Notes under the pieces: generated by a model
What the model was told of the DNA's origin: nothing
The model's database searches: none
What the model saw: the letters and a program-made list of their open reading frames with translations, nothing else
Translations under genes and position numbers: made by a program
Shown: one piece after another, positions 28,309 through 37,017 of the stretch
Position numbering within the stretch: the first letter of the stretch is position 1
Layout: every line of letters begins with the position of its first letter
Source: ECT2AJA-044 sp965262845
GTDB taxonomy: Bacteria > Bacteroidota > Bacteroidia > Flavobacteriales > ECT2AJA-044
DNA length: 64,000 nt
NCBI GenBank assembly: GCA_965262845.1
Contig: CBDHFX010000002.1
Span: 1-64,000, forward strand
Direction: 5' to 3'

Positions 28309-29663
28309 ACATAGAACCTCAGAACGTTCAGTTGCTCTCCCCCGAACAGGCATATAGTCTTCGTGCGGTGGTAAAGAGTTCTGAGCCAGAGGTTGTTTTG
28401 CTCACTGACAGGCCGGAGAAGAAAGAGCTGATCCGGGAAGATTTTCTTCTGCTCAGGAAGAGGAAGGCCAGGGTTGAGGTTGTTTCATCAGAGCAGCTCA
28501 ATGAGCTTTTACTCAAATACTACAAAAGGGCGCCCAGCCAGAGCCAGCATTTTGACAGTGAGCTTCAGCGGTTTCTTTATCAGTCCGTACACCAATCATT
28601 TTCGGACCTGCATTTTGAAGCGGGGGCATCGTTTGCCCGCCTGAGGGTTCGCAGCGACGGGGCACTTCAGGAGATAGCGAGGTATACATCAGAGGAGCAT
28701 CAAAAGCTGATCAACCAGATCAAAATTGGGGCCCGGCTGAACATTGCTGAAAAAAGGCTGCCTCAGGATGGGCGGTTGCTCATGACCATTGACCATCGGG
28801 AGCGGGAATTTCGGGTGTCTACCATTCCCACCTTTTATGGAGAAAAAGCGGTACTTCGCGTATTGGGTGCCTCGCATGAAGCATTGGAAATCGAAAGTCT
28901 GGGTTTGGAGGTGCAGGATAAAGAGCGGGTCAGGGAGACCCTGAAGCGCAAGCAAGGCCTTGTTCTCGTTAGCGGGCCTACCGGTTCGGGGAAGACCACC
29001 TCACTTTACTCCTTTTTAAAATTCATTCATACGGGTTCTGAGCACATCATTACTGTTGAGGATCCTATTGAATACACTCTTGAAGGGATCTCTCAGGTTC
29101 AGGTTCGTGATGATATAGGTCTTGGGTTTTCAGTAGCCCTCAGAAGCATTCTGAGGCAGGATCCTGATGTAGTTATGATTGGCGAGATACGGGACGTTGC
29201 CACTGCTCAGATAGCTGTTCGTGCTGCCCTTACCGGTCATCTTGTTCTTTCGACCATTCACACAAATTCGGCTCTTGCCACGCTTTCCAGGCTTCGTGAC
29301 ATGGGTATTCCCGAGTACCTGATCGCGGATACCCTGGTGCTTTCCATTGCTCAGAGGCTGATCCGCAAACTCTGTTCTCATTGTAAGGTTAAAGAGGATG
29401 AGGTGAAGGAATGGCTACAGAGCTACGGGATCGAAGGTCCCATTTACAAGGCTGTAGGCTGTAAGGAGTGTTACTACACTGGTTATGCAGGGCGCCGGGC
29501 GCTCTATGAGATCCAGCCCCTTGATGCGACAAGGGTCCGGGAGGTTTTTACAGCTGGGATACCAAACTGGCAATCGGAAGGGATTGCAAAAAAGGCACTT
29601 GGCCTATTGTCTCAGGGGGAGGCAAGTTTAGAGGATGTTTCGGGTTATTTGACGGGATTATGA
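28293..29663 (+). CDS. GspE/PilB-type secretion ATPase
   Basis: The 456-aa cytoplasmic ATPase powers pseudopilus assembly. Visible features are Walker A GPTGSGKT (228-235), the Asp box around EDPIE (256-260), Walker B VVMIGEIRD (293-301), the His box around LTGHLVLSTIHT (313-324) and a zinc-binding four-cysteine motif at C361, C364, C390 and C393. The N-terminal domain is shorter than in GspE of Proteobacteria. It overlaps the prepilin peptidase and secretin genes by 16 and 4 bp. Confidence 0.93.
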   Translation: MDTSVNIEPQNVQLLSPEQAYSLRAVVKSSEPEVVLLTDRPEKKELIREDFLLLRKRKARVEVVSSEQLNELLLKYYKRAPSQSQHFDSELQRFLYQSVHQSFSDLHFEAGASFARLRVRSDGALQEIARYTSEEHQKLINQIKIGARLNIAEKRLPQDGRLLMTIDHREREFRVSTIPTFYGEKAVLRVLGASHEALEIESLGLEVQDKERVRETLKRKQGLVLVSGPTGSGKTTSLYSFLKFIHTGSEHIITVEDPIEYTLEGISQVQVRDDIGLGFSVALRSILRQDPDVVMIGEIRDVATAQIAVRAALTGHLVLSTIHTNSALATLSRLRDMGIPEYLIADTLVLSIAQRLIRKLCSHCKVKEDEVKEWLQSYGIEGPIYKAVGCKECYYTGYAGRRALYEIQPLDATRVREVFTAGIPNWQSEGIAKKALGLLSQGEASLEDVSGYLTGL

Positions 29664-31543
29664 GCAGTAAATGGAAATACATGGGCATTGGTATGCTCCT
29701 CCTGGCCTGGTTTGGTTCAGAAGGGCAGCATAGGCTGGACTTCATAAAGAGCGAGCTTGAGCTTCTGATCGATGAAATGCCAGGTTTAAATGAAACGGTT
29801 GACGTTTCTGTAAGCGGGGTTCCACTTGGCGAGTATCTTACCATACTGGCCGACGTATATGAGCTGAACATAGATGTTGGGGAGGGCTTTTCGGCACCTG
29901 TTGCGAATAACTTTTCCAATGTTACGGTCCTTGATGCCTTACTTTATCTTATTGATGTGCATGATATAGGCGTTCATATATATGGTAACATCATAGCCCT
30001 GAGAAAGCGACCCGGGATCGAACTGCCCGTTTTTGAACGATCGGAGCCGGTATGCATTGGCTACAGTGAAGAAAGTGATGTGTTAACCCTGGACCTTGAA
30101 AAGGACACGCTTTTAGCTGTTGCAAAAAGGATTGTGGAGCTGACCGGTCAGAATATTGTTGTTGATCCGGTGCTCAGACAGAGGCAGGTGTCGGGTTTCT
30201 TTTTAAATGTTCCTGTTTATCAGGGGCTATCGCTTTTGGGAGCTTCGAACGGGTTTGATGTTCGGGTCGATAGCTCCCGGGATAGTCCGGTCCACACCCT
30301 GTTTATTCCAGATGCCGGGCCGGCAGAGGCCCCTTCCCGGACCTCTGATCTCAGGTATGACTTTACAGTTGAGCTTTTGGAAGATTCCCTGCTCAGGATC
30401 CAGGCACTTGGTGAAGACCTGGAGCAGGTTATCAAGGCCAGTGCCGACAAGCTTGGGATAAGTTATTTTCTTTATGAGAAGCTGCAGGGTCAGGTGCGCA
30501 TCAATGTGGAGGAGATTTCCTTTACTGAACTTTTGGATCGCCTGATAAAGGGAACCAAGTATACCTATTACAAGCGGAACGGCATATTTTTTATTGGTCC
30601 GCTTTCTGTGAGGGAGCTCAGCTATACTTCCAAATATCATTTTATTCACCGGACGGCAGAGGAGGTTATGGAAGTGCTTCCCACCTCACTTGCCAGCGGC
30701 ATTGAGATCAAGCTTTTTAAAGAGCAAAATGCCTGGGTGATGTCCGGGGCTGAGGCGGATGTACAGGCGGTTTCCAGGTTTTTGGAGGAAGTGGACCTGC
30801 CCGTACCCATGGTATTCATTGAAGTGATGATCGTGGACTACAACAGGAACAATGCGGTTAGTGCGGGGGTACAGTTCGGAGTTGGAGAGGAGCCTGCGGG
30901 ATCCGGTGGCCTTATTTTTCCTGAAGCGGATTACGTGCTTAATGGAACGACCCTTAATTCGATCCTTCAGGGCTTTGCAGGATTTGGTGCGGTAAACCTG
31001 GGAGGCGTATCGGACCATTTCTATATGACGGTCCAGGCCCTTGAGACCAATGGAATTGTTAAGATCCGATCCACGCCGAGCCTGTCGACCCTGAATGGGC
31101 ATCCGGCGTCTTTGAGGATAGGGAGCACGGAGTACTATGTGGTGGAGAACTCCAATATTGTCGGGGTTCAAAATCCCCAGCCCATTATTACCCGGCAATA
31201 TGAGAGTGTTCAGGCAGACCTGGCCATTGAAATTCTCCCGATCGTTTCGGGGGACGATCAGGTGACCCTTGATATTACGGTATCTCAAAGTGACTTTACG
31301 GCGCGTATTGCTCCCGAGGCGCCTCCCGGGCAGGTCAACAGGACTTTTACTTCCATGATACGGGTCAAAAACGAAGATGTTGTACTTCTGGGTGGACTGG
31401 AGGAAAAGTTTGTGAACGATACAGGGAGTGGCGTTCCTCTTTTATCCAGGATCCCCATAATCAAATGGTTTTTTAGCAAGCGCAACAGATCTGCCGGCAA
31501 AACAAAGCTCAACGTATTTATTAAGCCAACCGTACTGAGATGA
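29660..31543 (+). CDS. Secretin, GspD/PilQ-like
   Basis: The 627-aa protein has an N-terminal signal sequence, repeated periplasmic N-domain-like modules (about 40-370) and a C-terminal secretin domain (about 380-625) ending in VPLLSRIPIIKWFFSKRNR, the typical last strand region. The segment VFIEVMIVDYNRNNAVSAGVQ opens the secretin core. It should form the outer-membrane channel. It overlaps both neighbours by 4 bp (ATGA). Confidence 0.9.
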   Translation: MSSKWKYMGIGMLLLAWFGSEGQHRLDFIKSELELLIDEMPGLNETVDVSVSGVPLGEYLTILADVYELNIDVGEGFSAPVANNFSNVTVLDALLYLIDVHDIGVHIYGNIIALRKRPGIELPVFERSEPVCIGYSEESDVLTLDLEKDTLLAVAKRIVELTGQNIVVDPVLRQRQVSGFFLNVPVYQGLSLLGASNGFDVRVDSSRDSPVHTLFIPDAGPAEAPSRTSDLRYDFTVELLEDSLLRIQALGEDLEQVIKASADKLGISYFLYEKLQGQVRINVEEISFTELLDRLIKGTKYTYYKRNGIFFIGPLSVRELSYTSKYHFIHRTAEEVMEVLPTSLASGIEIKLFKEQNAWVMSGAEADVQAVSRFLEEVDLPVPMVFIEVMIVDYNRNNAVSAGVQFGVGEEPAGSGGLIFPEADYVLNGTTLNSILQGFAGFGAVNLGGVSDHFYMTVQALETNGIVKIRSTPSLSTLNGHPASLRIGSTEYYVVENSNIVGVQNPQPIITRQYESVQADLAIEILPIVSGDDQVTLDITVSQSDFTARIAPEAPPGQVNRTFTSMIRVKNEDVVLLGGLEEKFVNDTGSGVPLLSRIPIIKWFFSKRNRSAGKTKLNVFIKPTVLR

Positions 31544-32442
31544 GCAGGGTCATTCACTATCGGAGAACACCACAGGGGCTTTTTCGCAAGGGGAAAGACA
31601 GTTGGCAAAGGCAAGGGATGCCGGTCCTCTTTATAGCAAGATCCTTTTTTGAACGTGTATGGCTTGAAGTTCAGGTTTCCGGTGTGATCAGCAGAACGGT
31701 TGAAGGAGGCAAGGATTTCCACGATTTTTATCCCCTGCTGGATCCGGGGGACTATGTTTTTTATATTTCCTCCGATACATTATTTGGCCTTGAGAAGGAG
31801 ACCTGGGACGGGCTGATGTCCGGTTTTTTTTCACTGGCCACGCCTGAGGCCCTTTGCTTTGCGATACCTGAAGATAAAGCCATTAACGGATCGGGAGGGG
31901 CATGGGTAAGCCCGGATGAAATAAAGGGATCCGGCTTAAAAGGCACAGGAAAAAAGATCGTGGATTCCCTTGCTCAGGTTACAAGGAAACTCGGCTATGT
32001 GGGGCTTTTAGGGTTAGCTACCTTCCTGTTCAGTGTTCGATATTCCATGACCCTGGACGGTAAAACCACAAAGCTCAGGGAGCGCATTGAATTGAATAAG
32101 CGAATGCAGATCAACAGGATGACCTCTGATGTTCGCGCGCAGATGCCTGTTAAAAACGAGGTTTATAGCAAAAAGTCGGATTTTTTTAGCTACTGGCTTT
32201 TAGCCTTTTCTGAGATTGAGGCCAGCGGAGTTGAGTTATTGGAGATAAGTGGACAAAAGGAAAGGGAATCGGGCGGGGCGGAATTCTCCACCTTTTGTAC
32301 GGTTAAACTAAAATATCATCGTTCCGAAGAGTTTATTTCCTACTTAGAGCTACTTGATCTGTCGCCCTATAGGATCACTGCCCGAATACTAAAGCATGAT
32401 GACCGCCTGCAGACCGCCATCATCTTATGTAAGAGCCGATGA
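31540..32442 (+). CDS. Inner-membrane assembly protein, GspL/PilN-like
   Basis: The 300-aa protein has a cytoplasmic part (about 1-145), one membrane helix (about 150-170, LGYVGLLGLATFLFSV) and a coiled, then alpha/beta periplasmic part. This is the layout of the GspL or PilM-N assembly platform proteins, and gene order (after the secretin, before a GspM-like gene) agrees. Sequence similarity is weak, so the call rests on layout and context. Confidence 0.6.
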   Translation: MSRVIHYRRTPQGLFRKGKDSWQRQGMPVLFIARSFFERVWLEVQVSGVISRTVEGGKDFHDFYPLLDPGDYVFYISSDTLFGLEKETWDGLMSGFFSLATPEALCFAIPEDKAINGSGGAWVSPDEIKGSGLKGTGKKIVDSLAQVTRKLGYVGLLGLATFLFSVRYSMTLDGKTTKLRERIELNKRMQINRMTSDVRAQMPVKNEVYSKKSDFFSYWLLAFSEIEASGVELLEISGQKERESGGAEFSTFCTVKLKYHRSEEFISYLELLDLSPYRITARILKHDDRLQTAIILCKSR

Positions 32443-32870
32443 ATAAGCGGGTTTTGAGCATATTACCCTTCATTGCGGCTTTAGGAATATTCTTACTGAA
32501 GGCCTTGCCTGATATTCAGCTAAAAAGGGCACTGGGCAAGGAGCTGGCTGCTTCCGGGATCAATGAGGAGCTGACTTCCAAAGTGCAGGCTCCGGTATTA
32601 AAGAACTGGATCGAACTATACCGGGAATTCCAGGAGCAGGGTAAGGCCCCATTGATCTCAGGGATCGAAACGAAATCTGATAAGGTAATGGAAGGTCATG
32701 TATTTAAAAGGACGGAAGTTTCCTTTATTGGTGTGTACGGAGACCTTATCAGGCTTTTGTATGAAATGGAAGGGTATGCTGCACGGAGTTTTATTGAGCA
32801 GTATTCCATAAGACCAGATCGAAATGAACTTCAAATACTAACCGTTGTACTATGCGAAAGAGAAGACTAA
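32439..32870 (+). CDS. Small bitopic protein, GspM/PilO-like
   Basis: The 143-aa protein has one N-terminal membrane helix (about 5-23) and a periplasmic domain with a strand-helix pattern like the ferredoxin-like fold of GspM/PilO. It overlaps the preceding gene by 4 bp and the lipoprotein gene by 19 bp. It probably pairs with the GspL-like protein in the inner-membrane platform. Confidence 0.6.
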   Translation: MNKRVLSILPFIAALGIFLLKALPDIQLKRALGKELAASGINEELTSKVQAPVLKNWIELYREFQEQGKAPLISGIETKSDKVMEGHVFKRTEVSFIGVYGDLIRLLYEMEGYAARSFIEQYSIRPDRNELQILTVVLCERED

Positions 32871-33769
32871 CCGCCCCCCTTACTTTATTTTTACTTTTAA
32901 CCGGGTGCTCGGACATTTTTGTTGAGGACCTGGAACAGGAACATTTGCCTGTTCACATTCCACAGCAACAGCATGTATACCCGGCCGGGTTAATTGAATT
33001 CTGGTGGGAGCAGGTTCTGGACAGTGACCGGTATTATATTCAACTTGTTAAGCCATCCTTTGACCTGCCGGAATCCCTTCTTCTTGACACCCTTGTTGTG
33101 TCGACAAAATTTAAGTGGTCTCTTTTGCCGGGTCCACATGAATTGAGGATAAAGGCCTGTAACAGTGCTACCTGTACGGAATGGAACACCATTCCCTTTT
33201 TAGTTGATTCTTTAGTGGACTATAGCCAGCAGACCATATTACTGCTTTCCCCAACAGATTCCATACGTTCAGGTCTGACCAGCATTTTTACCTGGATACC
33301 GGTTCACGGCACGGTTTATTACCATGTTCAGATCCTGAATGCGGGTTCCGGGCAAATGCTTGAGGAGGACTCAACGCAGCAGCCTTTGTTCTCATATCTG
33401 TTTCCCGGCGAAGGGCTATTTCAGTTCAAGGTACGGGGGCTCAACGCTGTTGCTGCCACGCAGTTTTCTGAAAAAAAGCTAAGGATCGATACCACCAGAC
33501 CTTCGCCCCCCACTTTAATAAGTCCTGCTGACTCGGCCATTCAAACGGGTCCCGATATCCTTTTTAAATGGACACTTTCCGAGGCCGGGCTCAGCTGGCT
33601 TGAACTGTCTGCTGATTCTCTTTTTTCCTCAACTACTGTGGTTGAGACAAGTGATTCCTCAGCCAGTACGGGTTTAAGCCCGGGAACTTCCTACTGGCGG
33701 GTTCGAACGGAGGATCTGGCTGGAAACCAGTCTGGGTATTCGCAAAGACGTGTATTGTATGTTCAATGA
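32852..33769 (+). CDS. Lipoprotein with Fn3-like modules
   Basis: The 305-aa product has a lipobox (LLLLTGCSD, acylated C19) and three similar modules with FxW...YYxxQ...FKVRG patterns that resemble fibronectin type III domains (about 35-120, 130-215, 220-305). It lies in the middle of the secretion operon. It may be a pilotin-like or accessory envelope protein. No standard T2SS component has this layout. Confidence 0.65.
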   Translation: MRKRRLTAPLTLFLLLTGCSDIFVEDLEQEHLPVHIPQQQHVYPAGLIEFWWEQVLDSDRYYIQLVKPSFDLPESLLLDTLVVSTKFKWSLLPGPHELRIKACNSATCTEWNTIPFLVDSLVDYSQQTILLLSPTDSIRSGLTSIFTWIPVHGTVYYHVQILNAGSGQMLEEDSTQQPLFSYLFPGEGLFQFKVRGLNAVAATQFSEKKLRIDTTRPSPPTLISPADSAIQTGPDILFKWTLSEAGLSWLELSADSLFSSTTVVETSDSSASTGLSPGTSYWRVRTEDLAGNQSGYSQRRVLYVQ

Positions 33770-34245
33770 AGAACAAGCGGCTGACATACCTTTTGGCCTT
33801 TGTGGTACTTTCCATCTGGGGTTTGGCTTTGACCAGGCTCAGGAATGAGGTAGGTACCGACCGGGGCCTTTACGGCAAGGAGCCTGAGTCCACCTTACCT
33901 GATCGTTTTCTGCCTTTTGCTCTTCCGGATTCGATAAAGAGCCCCTTTAAGCCGCACCGGGCGAGGAGGGTAGTCAAAAAAAAGCATGGGAAGCCTGCTT
34001 CCCTCCCGCAAAAGCCGCCTCCTTCCACGGTTGCCATACCCCCTTTTCGGGGGCAGTTTTTTGGTTCGGTGGGCGATCCTTCGGATCCCAAAAGATATAA
34101 GGCGATCGTTCGGATCTCAGATAAAACAGGGTCATTCCTTGTTGGGGATACCCTTTCGGACGTGTGGGTGGTACGATTGGTCAGTGCCGATAGCCTGACC
34201 CTAAGGTCGGTTGACAACAAACAGGTCCATGTGGTTAGGAAATAA
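33766..34245 (+). CDS. GspC/PilP-like linker protein
   Basis: The 159-aa protein has one N-terminal membrane helix (about 7-24), a basic and proline-rich linker (about 60-95) and a C-terminal beta domain with GSFLVGDTLSDVWVVRLVSADSLTLRS, which resembles the HR domain of GspC or PilP. Such proteins link the inner-membrane platform to the secretin. It overlaps the preceding gene by 4 bp and the next by 17 bp. Confidence 0.68.
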   Translation: MKNKRLTYLLAFVVLSIWGLALTRLRNEVGTDRGLYGKEPESTLPDRFLPFALPDSIKSPFKPHRARRVVKKKHGKPASLPQKPPPSTVAIPPFRGQFFGSVGDPSDPKRYKAIVRISDKTGSFLVGDTLSDVWVVRLVSADSLTLRSVDNKQVHVVRK

Positions 34246-35398
34246 GTATTCCGGGCATGTGCTGTATTTTGCCCTCTTTTTAGTCCTTGTTGTTGCCCTT
34301 TTTTCCTATTCGGCGCTCCTTAGCCGGTCTTACAGCACGACCCTTCAGGACAGGGCGCTGGTCAGGACCCAAATGCTTCGTTATTTAAAGGATCTTGACC
34401 GATACCTCAGTGAGGGAAGGGACACAGCGGAAGTTTTTGCGACCTATCGGGAAAAAACGGGGATCCGCATGCGGCGTTATACCACTTCCTGGGGAGTGTT
34501 GCGGAAAGACTCCATTGTTCTTTTTAAGGGTCGGGATTCCCTGATCCAATACCGGCTTTTATCGTCGTGCGACGACGGGGAAAATGGTCTTTTTGTTCAG
34601 GATAAGGGCGGTATTCTGGGACTTGGTGGTTTTATTGATGCCCAGGAACCCCTGTATCTGCCAGGGGGGCAGTTTTTAAGAACGGAGTTTTTGAGGACTG
34701 GTGGGGAGCTTCCCCAGCTGGAAGACTCACTCATTCGAAAAAGCGATATGCTCCCTGCCCGGATCCCGCAGCTCTTTAGAGACACTATGTTGTTTACAGA
34801 GGAGCAAGACGTTCCAAAGGCAGTTGTTCTTTCCGATTCCCTTCCTCCTTTTTCGAAGATCGCTGCCGGGGAGAAAATCGTTGTTGGCCCGAAAGCCACC
34901 CTTTTTGGAGCCGTACTAAAGGCTCCGGTGATAGAAATAAAAAAGGGGTTTTCGGGGTCATTGCAGGCCTTTGCCTCCAGGCGAATTGAAGTGGGTGAGG
35001 GGGCAGGACTTCTTTTTCCTTCGGTATTGGCTGTGGCAGCTGAAGATAGTGGTCAGATAGTGATTGGCGAAGAGGCCATTGTTCGGGGGTGGGTTGTCAA
35101 TTATGGTACACATCGCATTTACAGAAGAGGAATGCAAACGGTTTTTGAAGAGGGGGCGGTACTCATTGGCCAGCTTTTTTCGAATAACCTGTTGGTTATT
35201 GACGAAAAAGGAGCTTGGTTCGAAGGTCATATCCGTACGTCTGAGTTAGGTATTGCCAAAGAGGGCAGGGTTGATCGGGGCAGGATTGGATGCATTCACC
35301 TCGGGGTGCAGCACACCTTTAAGGGACCCTACCTGGAGGTTGATTCAATATTTAAGAGAAGTGCAGTTGTTTGGAGATCAAAAACGTTTTTTAGGTAG
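34229..35398 (+). CDS. Membrane-anchored beta-helix-like protein of secretion operon
   Basis: The ATG at 34229 gives 389 aa. One membrane helix (about 12-32) is followed by an extracytoplasmic region. The second half (about 230-370) has short repeats such as IVVGPKATLFGAVLKAPVIEIKKG and IVIGEEAIVRGWVV, the pattern of a right-handed beta-helix or bactofilin-like fold. It occupies the place where GspK or other minor pseudopilins would be expected, but has no prepilin motif. I do not know a counterpart in classical T2SS. Confidence 0.6.
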   Translation: MWLGNKYSGHVLYFALFLVLVVALFSYSALLSRSYSTTLQDRALVRTQMLRYLKDLDRYLSEGRDTAEVFATYREKTGIRMRRYTTSWGVLRKDSIVLFKGRDSLIQYRLLSSCDDGENGLFVQDKGGILGLGGFIDAQEPLYLPGGQFLRTEFLRTGGELPQLEDSLIRKSDMLPARIPQLFRDTMLFTEEQDVPKAVVLSDSLPPFSKIAAGEKIVVGPKATLFGAVLKAPVIEIKKGFSGSLQAFASRRIEVGEGAGLLFPSVLAVAAEDSGQIVIGEEAIVRGWVVNYGTHRIYRRGMQTVFEEGAVLIGQLFSNNLLVIDEKGAWFEGHIRTSELGIAKEGRVDRGRIGCIHLGVQHTFKGPYLEVDSIFKRSAVVWRSKTFFR

Positions 35399-35651
35399 CA
35401 CATTGGTTGAGGTGCTGGTAGCTTCGGTTATTATATTGCTGATAGTCGGTATAGCCTTTTCGGTTCCGGCATTGTCCAAAAGCCCGTTGAACCGGGCCAA
35501 TTTAGTTCGTGCCGGAGCTGCCATTTGCCACGGGGAGCCGGTTTGGACCGATCCGGCTAAAATTAATGCCGACACCATAAATGAAGAGGGTCTGCTACTC
35601 CTAAATGTGGAGGCCCGGGGAGAAGTTATTCACCTATACCTTGCGCCATGA
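35361..35651 (+). CDS. Minor pseudopilin, GspI-like
   Basis: A GTG at 35361 is chosen, giving 96 aa, because it places the prepilin leader at the N-terminus: VQLFGDQKRFLG, cleavage after G, then STLVEVLVASVIILLIVGIAF with the conserved E5. Upstream codons in this frame lie inside the preceding gene. The body is only about 65 residues, shorter than most minor pseudopilins. It overlaps both neighbours. Confidence 0.72.
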   Translation: MQLFGDQKRFLGSTLVEVLVASVIILLIVGIAFSVPALSKSPLNRANLVRAGAAICHGEPVWTDPAKINADTINEEGLLLLNVEARGEVIHLYLAP

Positions 35652-35956
35652 AGCAGCTGTGGGGCTATACCCTGTTGGAGATGCTCATTGTTATGGCTAT
35701 CAGCGCCATGCTTTTTGCGCTTGGTTTACGTTTTTTCAACACCGTAAGTGCTGAATATCAAGATTACTTCTCAAACAGCACACAATCGGGAATGGACTTT
35801 TCCAGACAAATCGACAGGGAACTTATTCGGTATAGTTCCGGGGAATCCGATTCGATGTGCTACATTACCGACCACCTCTCAGGTGACACCCTGTTGGGCA
35901 TACAGGAAAACAAGGACCTATTTTACCCATACAATGAACCTTATTTTAAAAAGTAG
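35648..35956 (+). CDS. Minor pseudopilin, GspJ/GspH-like
   Basis: The 102-aa protein has a very short leader MKQLWG, cleavage after G6, then YTLLEMLIVMAISAMLFALGLRFF with E5. The first mature residue is Y rather than the usual F or M. It overlaps the previous gene by 4 bp and the GspF gene by 23 bp. Confidence 0.78.
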   Translation: MKQLWGYTLLEMLIVMAISAMLFALGLRFFNTVSAEYQDYFSNSTQSGMDFSRQIDRELIRYSSGESDSMCYITDHLSGDTLLGIQENKDLFYPYNEPYFKK

Positions 35957-36983
35957 AACGATCTCCTACAAGAAGAAAGCTGCCTTTTTTTCTGAATGGG
36001 GGCTTCTGTTGGAATCAGGAATGCCCATTACAGATGGCCTTGAAGTTGTTTTGTCCTCTGGCAGCTACCAAAGTATGGGTTCATTTGAGCAGATCCTTCA
36101 GGAGATCCGTGAAGGGAATCCCATATGCGGATCCTTTCAGAAAGGAGTGCTTAACCAGCACGATAAGCTCTACCTTTCCATTGGGGAATCAAGCGGAACG
36201 CTTACCGAGTGTTTGCAGGCCCTTTCCGGGTATTACGGGAAAAAGGATAAAAGGAAAAAACAATGGATAGAAGCACTTTCCTATCCTGTGTTGCTTGTTG
36301 TACTTTCCGTGCTGGTCACTTCCTTTTTACTTGCCGTGGTGGTTCCCCTTTTTTCCGATATGTATACCCAGGCCGGAAAAGAACTTCCTGCCATAACGCG
36401 CCTTGTTATTTCCATTTCTCATTTTTTTGTTCAGCATTTTGGCCTTATCATATTATGTGCCGGTGTGCTAGCTGTAGCAGGGTATTTTGTTTTGAGTCGT
36501 GCTGACTGGAGGCAGAGGGTTGTTGATCTTCTGTTTGGTTTACCTGGCCTCGGAGGTTATCTTCGGCTTAAAGAGCAGAGTCAGTTCTTTTATTTGCTTT
36601 CCTTTTTGCTGAGCCATGGTCAGGAATTGCTTTTTGCCTTAAAGAACTCCGTTGGATCCGGCAGTTCCGGGCATCTCCAGAGGGCCTGCATTTCCGTTGA
36701 TCGCGAGGTTCGTGATGGGAAATCACTAAGCCAGTCCTTTATGGAGCAGAGCTACTTTCGCACCCGCGATGTTCGTATCATTGCCCTGGGGGAGGAATCG
36801 GGCAGGCTGAGTGAGTTACTGCTCAGGCTTCACAGGGAAAAGGAAGTTTCCCTTGAGCGGGCGGGTAAGATCATTCAAAAGGCATCTGAGCCTGTATTGC
36901 TGATCGGCGTTGGAGGCCTGGTGGCATTTGTTTTGATTGCCATGTATATGCCGATGTTTCAGATGGGGCATTCGGTTTTTTAG
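35934..36983 (+). CDS. GspF/PilC-type inner-membrane platform protein
   Basis: The ATG at 35934 (MNLILKSRTIS) is chosen; upstream codons lie within the pseudopilin gene in another frame. The 349 aa contain two T2SF domains (about 20-135 and 215-325), each followed by membrane helices (LLVVLSVLVTSFLLAVVVPLF near 115-140 and VLLIGVGGLVAFVLIAMYMPM near the end). It connects the GspE ATPase to pseudopilus assembly. It is the last gene of the operon; a convergent gene ends 35 bp downstream. Confidence 0.9.
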   Translation: MNLILKSRTISYKKKAAFFSEWGLLLESGMPITDGLEVVLSSGSYQSMGSFEQILQEIREGNPICGSFQKGVLNQHDKLYLSIGESSGTLTECLQALSGYYGKKDKRKKQWIEALSYPVLLVVLSVLVTSFLLAVVVPLFSDMYTQAGKELPAITRLVISISHFFVQHFGLIILCAGVLAVAGYFVLSRADWRQRVVDLLFGLPGLGGYLRLKEQSQFFYLLSFLLSHGQELLFALKNSVGSGSSGHLQRACISVDREVRDGKSLSQSFMEQSYFRTRDVRIIALGEESGRLSELLLRLHREKEVSLERAGKIIQKASEPVLLIGVGGLVAFVLIAMYMPMFQMGHSVF

Positions 36984-37017
36984 CACGTATCCTAAAGCCA
37001 GGAAAAGATTGCGATGG

